NCBI GenBank assembly: GCA_016286995.1
Contig: JAEEVA010000017.1
Coordinates: forward strand, 1-60,263
Origin: Prevotella sp.
GTDB taxonomy: Bacteria > Bacteroidota > Bacteroidia > Bacteroidales > Bacteroidaceae
Direction of reading: 5' to 3'
DNA: 60,263 nt
Part shown: in pieces, positions 14,752-23,135 of the stretch
Layout: every line of letters begins with the position of its first letter
Numbering within the stretch: position 1 is the stretch's first letter
Translations under genes and position numbers: made by a program
The notes under the pieces: model-generated
Told to the model about the DNA's origin: nothing
The model's input: the letters and a program-made list of their open reading frames with translations, nothing else
The model's database searches: none

Positions 14752-15945
14752 TTAGCGAATGATGATTTTCTTTCTGTCTTTGATGTAAATGCCACGCCAG
14801 GGATTCTCTACCTGTCGACCATCAAGCGTGAAGATGCCTTTATCTCCAACGGATTTTGGCGTAAATGTGGGTGTTGAGATATCGCTGGTCATCAGCTCTT
14901 TTACATCATCGCGTGTGAGTACATATTCGTGGCTGAAGGCCTCGTTCCACCAGGCGATATTGGCATTGCAGTGGGATGTTTGGTTGAAAGCACTGGCATT
15001 GATATTGTTGCTGACAGCGTAGTCATACCAAGGCATGAAGTATAGCCACTTGGCTCCTGCAGTCCACTGTTGCCCCATCGTAGCCACACTGCCACATTCG
15101 GTAAGTGCCGTGAGTTTTGTGGGTGAATACTCTCTTAGGAAGTCATAGCACTTGGTGCGAATGGTGTTGGCATTTGGTTCATTATAGATGTCCATGCTCA
15201 CAATATCGACATAGGCGTCGCCAGGATACCATCGATAGCCGTCGCTATATGGTTTGTTCCACGATGAACTCTGCGTCCATACCCAGATGAGATTATCGAC
15301 GCCCAGCTCCTGGAAACGGTCATACATCTTACGCCACAACTCATTGCAGCCGTCTGGATCGCGTCCCCACCAGAACCACATGCCGCCTGCCTCATGCAAC
15401 GGGCGCCATAGCACGGGGATGCCTGCTTCCTTGATTTTCAGCAGAATACCGGCTACGCGGTCGATGTCCTGCATCATGATCTGATATTCATTGGATGTGG
15501 GTTCAAAAATTTTCTTTACGTCGAAAGTGGTCTGCTCGTCCTCCTTGCCAGCATCTGTACCCCAATAGAAGGCGTATTTGCCGCTCTTGCCACTGCGGGC
15601 TGGTACATTCCAATGCCAGCAGATGCTGACTATACCACCCTCATTGGCCCAGTCTTTTACCACGCTGATGTCGTCGTAGTCTATCCATCCGCCGGTTGAT
15701 GACCAGGGCAGGTGGATGAAGTCGAAAGCGGCAATGGCAGGCCACTTGCCCGTATGCTTATGCACCCACAGTGCTTCGCTGATGTTCCAGTTCACACAGG
15801 CCATTGTTCCCGACAGTGTCTTCTGACCATGAATTTCTTTTAGCAGCGTTATCAGTTTTTGTGCTTCAGCCGATTTTGCTGGCTCTTCGGCACGCACGTC
15901 CTGCACCATTAGTAGGCTGATAAATAGGAAAAGTAATTTGACCAT
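14752..15945 (-). CDS. GH26 beta-mannanase, secreted
   Basis: Endo-acting hydrolase expected to cleave beta-1,4-mannan backbones outside the cell. The 397-aa protein has a signal peptide (MVKLLFLFISLLMVQDVRA). The GH26 barrel shows the acid/base Glu in RPLHEAGGMWFWWG and the nucleophile Glu in KLTALTECGSV. Both lie at the usual distance, and the Trp-rich subsites are present. The C-terminus (about 360-397) is a short tag, DGRQVENPWRGIYIKDRKK, of a kind common on secreted Prevotella proteins; it resembles the end of type IX sorting domains. The -7 box TATATTTG at 15965-15972 supports starting at 15945 rather than the longer frame. No SusC/SusD genes are adjacent. Confidence 0.93.
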   Translation of the reverse strand: MVKLLFLFISLLMVQDVRAEEPAKSAEAQKLITLLKEIHGQKTLSGTMACVNWNISEALWVHKHTGKWPAIAAFDFIHLPWSSTGGWIDYDDISVVKDWANEGGIVSICWHWNVPARSGKSGKYAFYWGTDAGKEDEQTTFDVKKIFEPTSNEYQIMMQDIDRVAGILLKIKEAGIPVLWRPLHEAGGMWFWWGRDPDGCNELWRKMYDRFQELGVDNLIWVWTQSSSWNKPYSDGYRWYPGDAYVDIVSMDIYNEPNANTIRTKCYDFLREYSPTKLTALTECGSVATMGQQWTAGAKWLYFMPWYDYAVSNNINASAFNQTSHCNANIAWWNEAFSHEYVLTRDDVKELMTSDISTPTFTPKSVGDKGIFTLDGRQVENPWRGIYIKDRKKIIIR

Positions 15946-15964
15946 ATTTCTATTTTTTCGTTTG

Positions 15965-15972
15965 CAAATATA
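15965..15972 (-). promoter_or_regulatory. GH26 gene promoter, -7 box TATATTTG
   Basis: Perfect TAnnTTTG on the minus strand, 19 bases before the chosen start. No clear -33 box. Confidence 0.62.
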
Positions 15973-16099
15973 ATCAATAATATCGAGAATGTGTCGATTT
16001 GTGAACAATAATTAACAGAGCCTGCTTTTTGTGGGCTCAAGAACTAATAAAAAAAGTTATTTATGAAGGAAATAAGGTCGCTTTTCATTTGCTTATTCG

Positions 16100-16107
16100 T
16101 AATTTTG
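16100..16107 (+). promoter_or_regulatory. Promoter of the Cys/His protein-TonB receptor operon, -7 box TAATTTTG
   Basis: Perfect TAnnTTTG only 5 bases before the GTG start at 16113, so the message may be nearly leaderless. No convincing -33 box at the usual spacing. Confidence 0.62.
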
Positions 16108-16112
16108 CAGCC

Positions 16113-16454
16113 GTGAAAGCAACGAGGAGACAAATATCGGCATTTGTTTTGTTGGCAGTATTTCTGCCAATGCTGGTGCTGTCGTCGCTTCATATCCACG
16201 AAGATTCACAGATAATTGACACTGAATGTAGCGACTGCGTGCATCATCATTGCCACGGTCACGTAACGGCCACGGCAACATGGACGCACGACTGCGTGCT
16301 GTGTCAGTTCCTCACGCTGCCTATGCTGACAGCCGTTATGGTGGCTGTCACGGTATATATTCATGTATGTAAGAAATATCATGCCCAGCCTTTGTGCAAC
16401 TGTCATGCTGTCTGCTGTGGCACCTCCTTCAAGCGCGGTCCTCCGTCTGTCTGA
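16113..16454 (+). CDS. Small Cys/His-rich envelope protein next to a TonB receptor
   Basis: The 113-aa protein starts at GTG with a basic N-terminus and one hydrophobic helix (FVLLAVFLPMLVLSSL). A short metal-ligand-rich stretch follows: HIHED, CSDCVHHHCHGH and HDCVLCQF. Then come a second hydrophobic helix and a Cys/His-rich tail. I do not know its function. The potential metal ligands and the TonB receptor 56 bases downstream suggest a role in binding or sensing a metal such as copper or zinc. Similar small proteins ahead of metal-type receptors occur in Bacteroidetes, to my recollection. The longer TTG-started frame from 16029 would run across the promoter and is rejected. Confidence 0.65.
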   Translation: MKATRRQISAFVLLAVFLPMLVLSSLHIHEDSQIIDTECSDCVHHHCHGHVTATATWTHDCVLCQFLTLPMLTAVMVAVTVYIHVCKKYHAQPLCNCHAVCCGTSFKRGPPSV

Positions 16455-16510
16455 TTCCTGAAGAAGTTTTTTTACACGAATTATCATATATACCATTTAT
16501 CAATCATAGA

Positions 16511-18706
16511 ATGAAAACAAGATATACCATTCTGCCTTTGCTGTGTATTTGCACGGCAGTGGCAGCGCAAACAACTGAACATCATCATGCAGAGGACTCG
16601 ACGGACGTTTTTTTTCGCCATCTGCAACTGAACGAACTAACGGTGACGGGCGTGACAGGCGACATAAAGCTGAAACATGCAACGGCTCCTGTGAGCATCG
16701 TTACGCCCCAGATGCTGAGGGCTACGGCTTCTACCAATATCATTGATGCGATAGCCCGCCAGCCTGGTGTCAGCCAGCTGACTACGGGCGGCAGCATTTC
16801 AAAACCCATCATTCGCGGACTGGGCTACAACCGCGTGGTGGTGATGAGCGAGGGCGTCAGACAGGAAGGCCAGCAATGGGGCGACGAACACGGCGTGGAG
16901 GTCGATGGCGGTAGTGTGAACAGCGTTGAGATTCTGAAAGGTCCAGCCTCGTTGATGTATGGGTCGGATGCAATGGCGGGTGTGGTCATCCTGCATCCGC
17001 AGCCAACAATGGCCGAGGGTGAGATGAAAGCTAATGTCAGCACGGAATATCAGACCAATAACGGCCTTTTTCACTACTCGTTACAGATGGCTGGCAATCA
17101 AAAAGGTTTCGTGTGGGATGCCCGCTTTAGCGACAAGATGGCGCATGCCTATAAGAACAAGTATGACGGCTATGTGCCTGGATCGCAATTCCGTGAACGT
17201 GCTGGGCGCCTGATGCTGGGCATGAATAAGGCATGGGGTCACTCGCGGCTTACGTGGACGGCTTATCACCTGACACCAAGCATCATTGAAGGAGAGCGTG
17301 ACCCAGAAACGGGTGAGCTGGTTCATGGTGAGGGGTTTACGGATCATGGTTACGGAAAGTCGCTGCCCTTCCAGCAGGTGAAGCACTACAAACTGGTATG
17401 GGACAACTCGTTGAATCTTGCGTCGGGCTACCTCAAGGCCATCATCGGCTATCAGCAGAATCGGCGTCAGGAGTTTGAAGAGAGTGCTGATGATTACGAG
17501 CTGTTTTTCAAACTGCACACCTTGACCTACGATCTGCGTTATATCACCAACGAGTGGAATGGCTGGAAGCTATCTACAGGCATCGGTGGCATGTATCAGA
17601 AGTCTGGCAACGAGGGAGAGGAATACTTAATCCCTGACTACCGGCTCTTCGACTTCGGCCTCTATGCTACAGCCACAAAGGCTCTCGGAGAACGATGGAC
17701 ACTCAATGGAGGCCTGCGCTATGACCACCGACGACTGCATGGCTATGAATTGATGGAGGATGGTGAACAGCGCTTCACGGATTTTTCGCGTCACTTCAAC
17801 GGACTGACGGGCAGCATCGGTGTTGTATGCAACATCAACGACCACTTCAACCTGCGTGTGAACCTTGCCAGAGGCTTCCGCACACCCAATATGAGTGAAT
17901 TGGCCTCGAACGGTGTTCACGAGGGTTCTATCCGCTACGAGATTGGCGACCAGCGACTCAAAGCAGAATACAGTCTGCAGGCCGACCTCGGACTCGACTT
18001 TACCTCGCGCTATGTCTCTGCACAATTGGCTCTTTTTGCCAACCGCATCGACAACTACATCTTCACCCATCGTGTGGCAGAGGAAATAGAGGAAGGCTAT
18101 CTTACTTACGCTTATACTCAAGGCGATGCCCGTCTGCTGGGCTTCGAGGTCGGCGTAGATTTCCACCCTGTTCACTCTGTTCATTTTTCTAATACCTTCT
18201 CGTATGTCGATGCCCAGCTGCTTAATGGTCAATGGTCAATGGACAATGGTCAATGTTCGAAGTACCTTCCTTTCACGCCTGCTCCACACTGGTCGTCGGA
18301 ACTGAAGTGGGAGCTTTTTCACCATGCGCATAGTACGGTTAGTCCACACGCCATGCATGAGTACCGCCATACTCATCCAAAAAGTGGAATTGCACTTAAC
18401 AACCTCTACATTGCTGCTGGTCTTGACTGCTATCTGAAGCAGACTCACATCTACCGTGCCGACGATACAGAAACGAAAACGCCTGGCTACGCCTTGCTTA
18501 GCCTCTCAGCCGGTACTGATGTGCAGATAAAAGGAAAGAAGATTGCCGAAGTCTACATGACTGCCGACAATCTTCTGAATAAGGCTTACCAAAACCACCT
18601 GAGCCGACTGAAGTATGCTGACGAAAACGTTATCACTGGTCGTCGCGGCGTCTACAACATGGGGCGTAACATAACGTTTAAACTCGTTGTGCCAATCAGG
18701 TTATGA
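16511..18706 (+). CDS. TonB-dependent outer-membrane receptor, metal type
   Basis: Outer-membrane active transporter of 731 aa. A signal peptide (ending AVAAQ) is followed by a His-rich N-terminus (TTEHHHAEDS). There is no carboxypeptidase-like SusC extension. The plug domain covers about residues 40-160 (ELTVTGVTGD, RQPGVSQLTTGG, PIIRGLGYNRVVVM, EILKGPASLMYGSDAMAGVV). The barrel ends NMGRNITFKLVVPIRL. A loop with clustered His (FHHAHSTVSPHAMHEYRHTH) near residue 605 and the adjacent Cys/His protein suggest metal or metal-chelate uptake, as in ZnuD- or CopB-like receptors. An in-frame heptamer array encodes LNGQWSMDNGQCS in another loop. The ATG at 16511 precedes the signal peptide directly. 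Confidence 0.9.
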   Translation: MKTRYTILPLLCICTAVAAQTTEHHHAEDSTDVFFRHLQLNELTVTGVTGDIKLKHATAPVSIVTPQMLRATASTNIIDAIARQPGVSQLTTGGSISKPIIRGLGYNRVVVMSEGVRQEGQQWGDEHGVEVDGGSVNSVEILKGPASLMYGSDAMAGVVILHPQPTMAEGEMKANVSTEYQTNNGLFHYSLQMAGNQKGFVWDARFSDKMAHAYKNKYDGYVPGSQFRERAGRLMLGMNKAWGHSRLTWTAYHLTPSIIEGERDPETGELVHGEGFTDHGYGKSLPFQQVKHYKLVWDNSLNLASGYLKAIIGYQQNRRQEFEESADDYELFFKLHTLTYDLRYITNEWNGWKLSTGIGGMYQKSGNEGEEYLIPDYRLFDFGLYATATKALGERWTLNGGLRYDHRRLHGYELMEDGEQRFTDFSRHFNGLTGSIGVVCNINDHFNLRVNLARGFRTPNMSELASNGVHEGSIRYEIGDQRLKAEYSLQADLGLDFTSRYVSAQLALFANRIDNYIFTHRVAEEIEEGYLTYAYTQGDARLLGFEVGVDFHPVHSVHFSNTFSYVDAQLLNGQWSMDNGQCSKYLPFTPAPHWSSELKWELFHHAHSTVSPHAMHEYRHTHPKSGIALNNLYIAAGLDCYLKQTHIYRADDTETKTPGYALLSLSAGTDVQIKGKKIAEVYMTADNLLNKAYQNHLSRLKYADENVITGRRGVYNMGRNITFKLVVPIRL
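18224..18258 (+). repeat. In-frame heptamer array in the TonB receptor gene
   Basis: Five units, AATGGTC, AATGGTC, AATGGAC, AATGGTC, AATGTTC, with no stop codon in the reading direction. They encode LNGQWSMDNGQC in what is probably an extracellular loop. Confidence 0.88.
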
Positions 18707-18735
18707 TGGTTTGGCCGTCTGGGATTCCGTCATAC

Positions 18736-19758
18736 TTAGTCTGAGAATTTGACGAGTATGCGGAAGACCTTGGCAGGCGCCTGCATCCACTGCTGCATGG
18801 CTTCCTCAGCATGCTCGGGTGTGACCTCGTTGGAGATGAGGATGTCATAAGGCGGATTGTTACGCTCCAGATAGCGGATGACGCCTTCGAAGTCTTCGGG
18901 CTGGGCATTGCGCGAACCGCGGATGTCCAGCTCTTTCTGTACGAAGAGCTTCGTGGTGAACTGCACGTCCTGCTTGGCATAGCCGATGCAGACGACACGA
19001 CCGGTGAAGGCTACCTCGTTGACAGCCATCTGATAGGTGACGGGAGCTCCGACGGCCTCAATGACGACGTCTGGACCAGCACCATTGGTGATTTCCTGCA
19101 GACGTTCGTGGACGTCCTCCTTTGCAGAGTTGATGGTGTACTCAGCACCCAGGCCGCGAACAATGGCGAGCTTTTCATCATCCATATCGCAAGCAATGAC
19201 CTTAGCACCACGCATAATGGCACGTACCACAGCACCAACACCCACCATGCCACAGCCAATGACCATGACGGTATCGGTATCGACAACCTGTGCACGGCTG
19301 ACGGCGTGGAAACCGACGGACATCGGTTCGATGAGGGCGGCATGCTCGACGGTGATAGAGCCGATGGGAATGACCTTCTGCCAGGGGACGGCAATGTACT
19401 CTCGCATGGCACCGTCACGCTGAACGCCTAAGGTCTCGTTATGCTGGCAGGCGTTATAGCGGCGGTTCTTGCACGACGGACAGTGGCCGCAGTTGGTGTA
19501 AGGATTGACGGTAACGGGCATACCTACGCGTAAATGCGTGGGAGCAGTGGCGCCGACAGCGGCGATGGTGGCGCCGATTTCGTGGCCAGGTATGACGGGC
19601 ATCTTCACCATTGGGTTCAGACCGCGATAGGTGTTGAGGTCGCTGCCACAGAAGCCGACGTAGTGTATCTTGAGCAGCACCTCGTCTGCTCCGTATTGGG
19701 GGTTCTCAATGTCTACAACCTTCATCACGGAAGGTTCTGTAATCTGTAATGCTTTCAT
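18736..19758 (-). CDS. Zinc-dependent medium-chain alcohol dehydrogenase
   Basis: NAD(P)-dependent sugar or polyol dehydrogenase of 340 aa. The catalytic zinc site includes C and D in GFCGSDLNTYRG plus GHEIG. The structural zinc site is NCGHCPSCKNRRYNAC (four Cys). The Rossmann motif is VIGCGMVGVGAV. It resembles threonine/sorbitol/galactitol dehydrogenases; the substrate cannot be read from sequence. The ATG at 19758 overlaps the upstream amidohydrolase stop as ATGA, so I reject a 24-residue longer frame. It is the last gene of a three-gene operon with an aldo/keto reductase and an amidohydrolase. Confidence 0.9.
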   Translation of the reverse strand: MKALQITEPSVMKVVDIENPQYGADEVLLKIHYVGFCGSDLNTYRGLNPMVKMPVIPGHEIGATIAAVGATAPTHLRVGMPVTVNPYTNCGHCPSCKNRRYNACQHNETLGVQRDGAMREYIAVPWQKVIPIGSITVEHAALIEPMSVGFHAVSRAQVVDTDTVMVIGCGMVGVGAVVRAIMRGAKVIACDMDDEKLAIVRGLGAEYTINSAKEDVHERLQEITNGAGPDVVIEAVGAPVTYQMAVNEVAFTGRVVCIGYAKQDVQFTTKLFVQKELDIRGSRNAQPEDFEGVIRYLERNNPPYDILISNEVTPEHAEEAMQQWMQAPAKVFRILVKFSD

Positions 19759-20666
19759 TCGCTCATATTCTTTATATACGGTAATTCTTTCAGTTCGCCG
19801 AAGCCGAAGAAACGGCGGGCGTTGTCGCAAAGGAACATCTGCTTCTCGTCGTCAGTCAGTTCCTGGCTCTTTGTCACGAAGTCGTACGACATCTTGTACG
19901 TGATGGCGGTAATGGTGCGCGGATAGTCCGAACCCCACATCAGCTTCTGCATACCCACGGCATCAGCAGCCTCGCGGATAGCACGGACGGCAGAGGGGAA
20001 CGGGTAGAACTCATCGTTGAAGAGCCACGTGATGCCACCGCTCTCAACATAGACATTCTCATGACGTGCCAGACGTATCTGCGACATCCAGCCAGGACGT
20101 GTCACCATGCCGAAATGGCCGATGGCAATCTTCAGCTGGGGATACTCCTGAATGACCTCTTCCATCTGACCAACCTGAGCGTCGCCGTCGGCCAGTTCGA
20201 TGCCTAAGATGATGCCGCGCTGCGACATCATGCGGAACATCTGCAGCATCTCGTCGTTGAGGAATTGCTGAGGCAGACGGGCAGCAGGAATCTTCAGACC
20301 GCGGAAGCCCTGCGCAATCAGCATTTCGGCCTGCGCGAGGAATCCCAGCTGGCGCGTCTCTGGCATGCCGAAGCAGAAGAAACGGTCAGGGTAGCGCTGT
20401 TGAACGTCAAACAGATAGTCGTTCTGCAGACCGTCAATGAACTCCTGCGTGATGACGGCTGCCGACACCTGGGCATAGTCCATGTTCGACAGGAAACGCT
20501 CAGCGGTGTTCTGGCCATCGGTCATGTAGGGCGGCAGCATCTGGCGCTCCTCGCCGAAGAAGAGTGAGCGGCTGCGGTTGGGTTCGAGGGCGTGAATGGG
20601 TGAACCATTCACCACCGTATCCACATTCAGCCACAAATGGGCGTGTGCATCTATAATGGGAATCAT
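19755..20666 (-). CDS. Amidohydrolase-2 family hydrolase (sugar lactonase-like)
   Basis: The 303-aa TIM-barrel metal hydrolase starts with the metal motif IIDAHAHLW. It continues with RGLKIPAA, IAIGHFGM (metal-binding His) and LMWGSDYPR near residue 250. Members with this layout include L-fucono-1,5-lactonases and related 4-sulfomuconolactonases. Between an AKR and an ADH, a sugar-lactone hydrolase is the best guess, but decarboxylase or amidase activity is not excluded. Overlap with the ADH start by 4 bases gives tight coupling. The upstream gap to the AKR is filled by a heptamer array with a hairpin. Confidence 0.82.
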   Translation of the reverse strand: MIPIIDAHAHLWLNVDTVVNGSPIHALEPNRSRSLFFGEERQMLPPYMTDGQNTAERFLSNMDYAQVSAAVITQEFIDGLQNDYLFDVQQRYPDRFFCFGMPETRQLGFLAQAEMLIAQGFRGLKIPAARLPQQFLNDEMLQMFRMMSQRGIILGIELADGDAQVGQMEEVIQEYPQLKIAIGHFGMVTRPGWMSQIRLARHENVYVESGGITWLFNDEFYPFPSAVRAIREAADAVGMQKLMWGSDYPRTITAITYKMSYDFVTKSQELTDDEKQMFLCDNARRFFGFGELKELPYIKNMSE

Positions 20667-20678
20667 CTTTTTTATCCC

Positions 20679-20764
20679 TTAACTCTTAATTCTTAATTCT
20701 TACTTCTTAATTCTTAATCGGCAAAGCCGACACCTCTTAATTCTTACTTCTTAATTCTTAACTC
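20679..20764 (-). repeat. Heptamer stop-ladder with central hairpin (AKR to amidohydrolase gap)
   Basis: In transcript direction: GAGTTAA, GAATTAA, GAAGTAA, GAATTAA, GAGGTGT, then the hairpin TCGGC-TTT-GCCGA (20718-20730), then ATTAA and GAATTAA, GAAGTAA, GAATTAA, GAATTAA, GAGTTAA. Most units carry TAA, rotating through frames. It starts right after the AKR stop codon and ends about 12 bases before the amidohydrolase start. The same architecture is at 45584-45646. Confidence 0.88.
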
Positions 20765-20765
20765 A

Positions 20766-21713
20766 TTAAGTGTTCGCCCAGCTGACTCGCTGTTGGTCGC
20801 CAATGATGGCGCGGACCTCAGCCACAAGAGTGTCGTCCATTGGTTCCTCGATATACGAGAGGTTGGTCTTGATGGCCTCAGGACGCGTGGTGCTGAATAC
20901 CGTCGATGCGATGCGCGGATTGCTGCACGAAAACTGCATGGCGAGTTTTTCTATGGGGTAGCCCTTCTGCTTGCAATGCTCAGCGGCCTTCTTGCAAGCC
21001 TCCACGAGTGGCTTGGGTGCCGGATGCCAGTCGGGTACACCACGTTCTGTGAGCAGTCCCATGGAGAAAGGTGATGCTGAGAGCACGCCGATGCCGTGAG
21101 CCTCGAAGAAATCAAGGAAGTCCACGAGCTTGTCATCGCACAAACAATAGTGGCAGAAGTTCATGACACTTTCCACAGTGCCGTCCTCCACATGTTCTAT
21201 GACCCAGCGCAGATTCTCCAGTTGCAGGTCGGTGATGCCCACATGGCGCACCACACCTTCTTTCTTTAGCTCGTGCAGGGCTGGCAGGGTCTCGTCAACC
21301 ACCTTTTGTAAGCCACCCTCCATGCGTCCCTGGAATTCAATATCGTGGACGTTGATGATGTCGATATAGTCGATGTGAAGGCGTTCCAGACTCTCGTAAA
21401 CGCTCTCTTTGGCGCGCTTAGCAGAATAGTCCCACGTGTTGTGACCGTCCTCGCCGTAACGCCCTACCTTCGTCGACAGATAAAACTTGTCGCGGGGGAT
21501 GTCTTTCAGCGCTTTTCCCAGCACGATTTCGGCCTTGTAGTAGCCGTAGTAGGGAGACACGTCGATGATGTTAATGCCGGCGTCGACAGCAGCGAACACA
21601 GCATCGATGCCTCTGTTCTCATTGAAAGAATGGAATACCCCACCCAAAGAAGAAGCGCCGAAGCCCAGCTCCGACACCTCCATTCCTGTGTTTCCTAATT
21701 TTCTATACTTCAT
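20766..21713 (-). CDS. Aldo/keto reductase (L-galactose/L-fucose dehydrogenase-like)
   Basis: The 315-aa AKR barrel has the family tetrad: Asp in NIIDVSPYYGYYKAE with the catalytic Tyr, Lys in FYLSTKVGR, and His in INVHDIEF. The N-terminus MKYRKLGNTGMEVSELGFG is typical. The pattern KVGRYGEDGHNTWDYSA is of the L-galactose dehydrogenase subgroup, which oxidises the sugar at C1 to a lactone. With the lactonase-like amidohydrolase behind it, this suggests the first step of non-phosphorylative L-fucose or L-galactose oxidation. That is inference from context. First gene of the operon; no clear -7 box in the 44 bases to the next gene, which may be co-transcribed. Confidence 0.87.
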   Translation of the reverse strand: MKYRKLGNTGMEVSELGFGASSLGGVFHSFNENRGIDAVFAAVDAGINIIDVSPYYGYYKAEIVLGKALKDIPRDKFYLSTKVGRYGEDGHNTWDYSAKRAKESVYESLERLHIDYIDIINVHDIEFQGRMEGGLQKVVDETLPALHELKKEGVVRHVGITDLQLENLRWVIEHVEDGTVESVMNFCHYCLCDDKLVDFLDFFEAHGIGVLSASPFSMGLLTERGVPDWHPAPKPLVEACKKAAEHCKQKGYPIEKLAMQFSCSNPRIASTVFSTTRPEAIKTNLSYIEEPMDDTLVAEVRAIIGDQQRVSWANT

Positions 21714-21757
21714 TGCGGAAGCAAATTTTGCACTATTTACTCTTCACTTTCACTTCC

Positions 21758-22009
21758 TTACCACGGCATCATGTCGCGCTCGTCAGGACGGTGGGCCTTG
21801 TTATCCTCACCCAGCACGTAGACCTGCAGGTCCTGGAAATATCCTGTCTCGTCCTGCAATGCCTTCAGTTCAGCTTTGGTGTCTTCAAAACCACGGAACT
21901 CTTTGGCAGAAGCCAGATGATTTGTAAACTCCAGTTTTTTGTTCGCTCTGTCTAATACGGAGATGTACTCATCCTTGGTACGGTCTCCAATTACAAATTT
22001 CTTGCTCAT
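21758..22009 (-). CDS. Small conserved-looking hypothetical protein
   Basis: The 83-aa soluble, charged protein begins MSKKFVIGDRTKDEYISVLD and ends HRPDERDMMPW. No signal peptide or membrane segment. I do not recognise the family. A good -7 box (TATCTTTG at 22048-22055) lies 39 bases upstream, so it is likely a real gene and may be the first gene of the AKR operon, 44 bases before the AKR start. Confidence 0.7.
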   Translation of the reverse strand: MSKKFVIGDRTKDEYISVLDRANKKLEFTNHLASAKEFRGFEDTKAELKALQDETGYFQDLQVYVLGEDNKAHRPDERDMMPW

Positions 22010-22047
22010 AGTTTTATGATGATAGTTTTGTTGTTTGTTTTCATGTG

Positions 22048-22055
22048 CAAAGATA
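22048..22055 (-). promoter_or_regulatory. Promoter for the 83-aa gene (and AKR operon), -7 box TATCTTTG
   Basis: Perfect TAnnTTTG on the minus strand. It is divergent from the lipoprotein promoter at 22132. Confidence 0.7.
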
Positions 22056-22131
22056 CGATATAATTATGAATAACGTACAACTAATTATGATTTTTTAAGC
22101 GTAAACGTTTATTGTGTATCTTTTTTTTTCG

Positions 22132-22139
22132 TACCTTTG
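22132..22139 (+). promoter_or_regulatory. PBP-lipoprotein promoter, -7 box TACCTTTG
   Basis: Perfect TAnnTTTG preceded by a T-run, 18 bases before the lipoprotein start codon. Confidence 0.72.
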
Positions 22140-22157
22140 CGGCTGCAATTATACAAT

Positions 22158-23135
22158 ATGAAGAAATTAATCCCTATCATAGTCTGCCTGCTGCTATTGG
22201 CTGCGTGTGGACAAAGCTACGAGGAAACGAAACGGCTGACGCGACAGCAGCGTCTGGAAGCACAGCGCAAAGACTCGGCGGCACTGAAGATTGCAGTATT
22301 GCCGACGCTGGACTGTCTGCCTATGTATGTGGCTGAATACTACCAGCTGTTCGACACGTTGCATGGTGGCGTGCGGCTGAAACACTTTATGGCCCAGATG
22401 GACTGCGATACGGCGCTGGAACGGGGCAGGGTAGAGGGGACCATCTCGGACATGGTGCGTGCCAAGCGCATGGAACGGCAGGGCATGAAGATACGTTATG
22501 TGGCTACAACCAATGCCTACTGGCAGTTGGTGACCAACCGTAACTCGCGTATCCGACAACTCAAGCAGTTGGATGATAAGATGGTGGCGATGACACGCTT
22601 TTCGGCTACCGATCTGTTGACAGATTGTGTGGTAGATTCGGTGAAGTTAGACCGTGACCATGTATTCAAGGTACAGCTGAACGACCTCTCAGTACGTCTA
22701 TTGATGTTGCAGAACAACGAGATGGATGCTCTATGGATGCCGGAGCCGCAAGCTACTGCAGCCCGTCAGATGAAGCATAGCATCGTCTATGACACTCGGA
22801 AGGAAGACTTGCAGTTGGGTGTGTTGGTGTTCAACGAGAAGGAAATGAGGCGCCAGGCACGTGCAGAACAGCTGCGTCTGTTTGTGCAGGCCTATAATCA
22901 GGCGTGCGACTCCATCAATAAGCATGGTGTGCGTTACTATCGCGAACAGATTATCACACAATGTAAGATGAAGAAACAGGTGGCTGACTCTGTACCCGAC
23001 ACCTTAGAATATATACACGCACGAGGCCCACGTGAGAAAGATATCGCCATTGTCGACAAGTGGCTTGGCATCAAGAAGGCAGATGGAAAGGGTGAAAAGA
23101 AAATAGTGAGAAAGGGTAAAGTGAAGAAGAAATGA
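22158..23135 (+). CDS. Lipoprotein with type-2 periplasmic-binding-protein fold (NMT1/SsuA-like)
   Basis: The 325-aa protein has a lipoprotein signal (MKKLIPIIVCLLLLAAC). A substrate-binding-protein-like body follows: LKIAVLPTLDCLPMYVAE at the start, a hinge-like TTNAYWQLVTN, and ALWMPEPQATAARQM in the second lobe. This resembles SsuA/ThiY-type binding proteins, which feed ABC importers. No permease or ATPase is nearby; instead it overlaps by 4 bases (ATGA) with a large helical-repeat protein. The last ~15 residues are a Lys-rich tail (GEKKIVRKGKVKKK) from an imperfect repeat. The ligand is unknown. The ATG at 22158 is preferred over a longer frame starting within the -7 box. Confidence 0.8.
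   Translation: MKKLIPIIVCLLLLAACGQSYEETKRLTRQQRLEAQRKDSAALKIAVLPTLDCLPMYVAEYYQLFDTLHGGVRLKHFMAQMDCDTALERGRVEGTISDMVRAKRMERQGMKIRYVATTNAYWQLVTNRNSRIRQLKQLDDKMVAMTRFSATDLLTDCVVDSVKLDRDHVFKVQLNDLSVRLLMLQNNEMDALWMPEPQATAARQMKHSIVYDTRKEDLQLGVLVFNEKEMRRQARAEQLRLFVQAYNQACDSINKHGVRYYREQIITQCKMKKQVADSVPDTLEYIHARGPREKDIAIVDKWLGIKKADGKGEKKIVRKGKVKKK

Noticed and set aside
16029..16112. Longer TTG-started form of the Cys/His protein
   Set aside because: It would run through the -7 box at 16100-16107; GTG at 16113 fits the promoter better.
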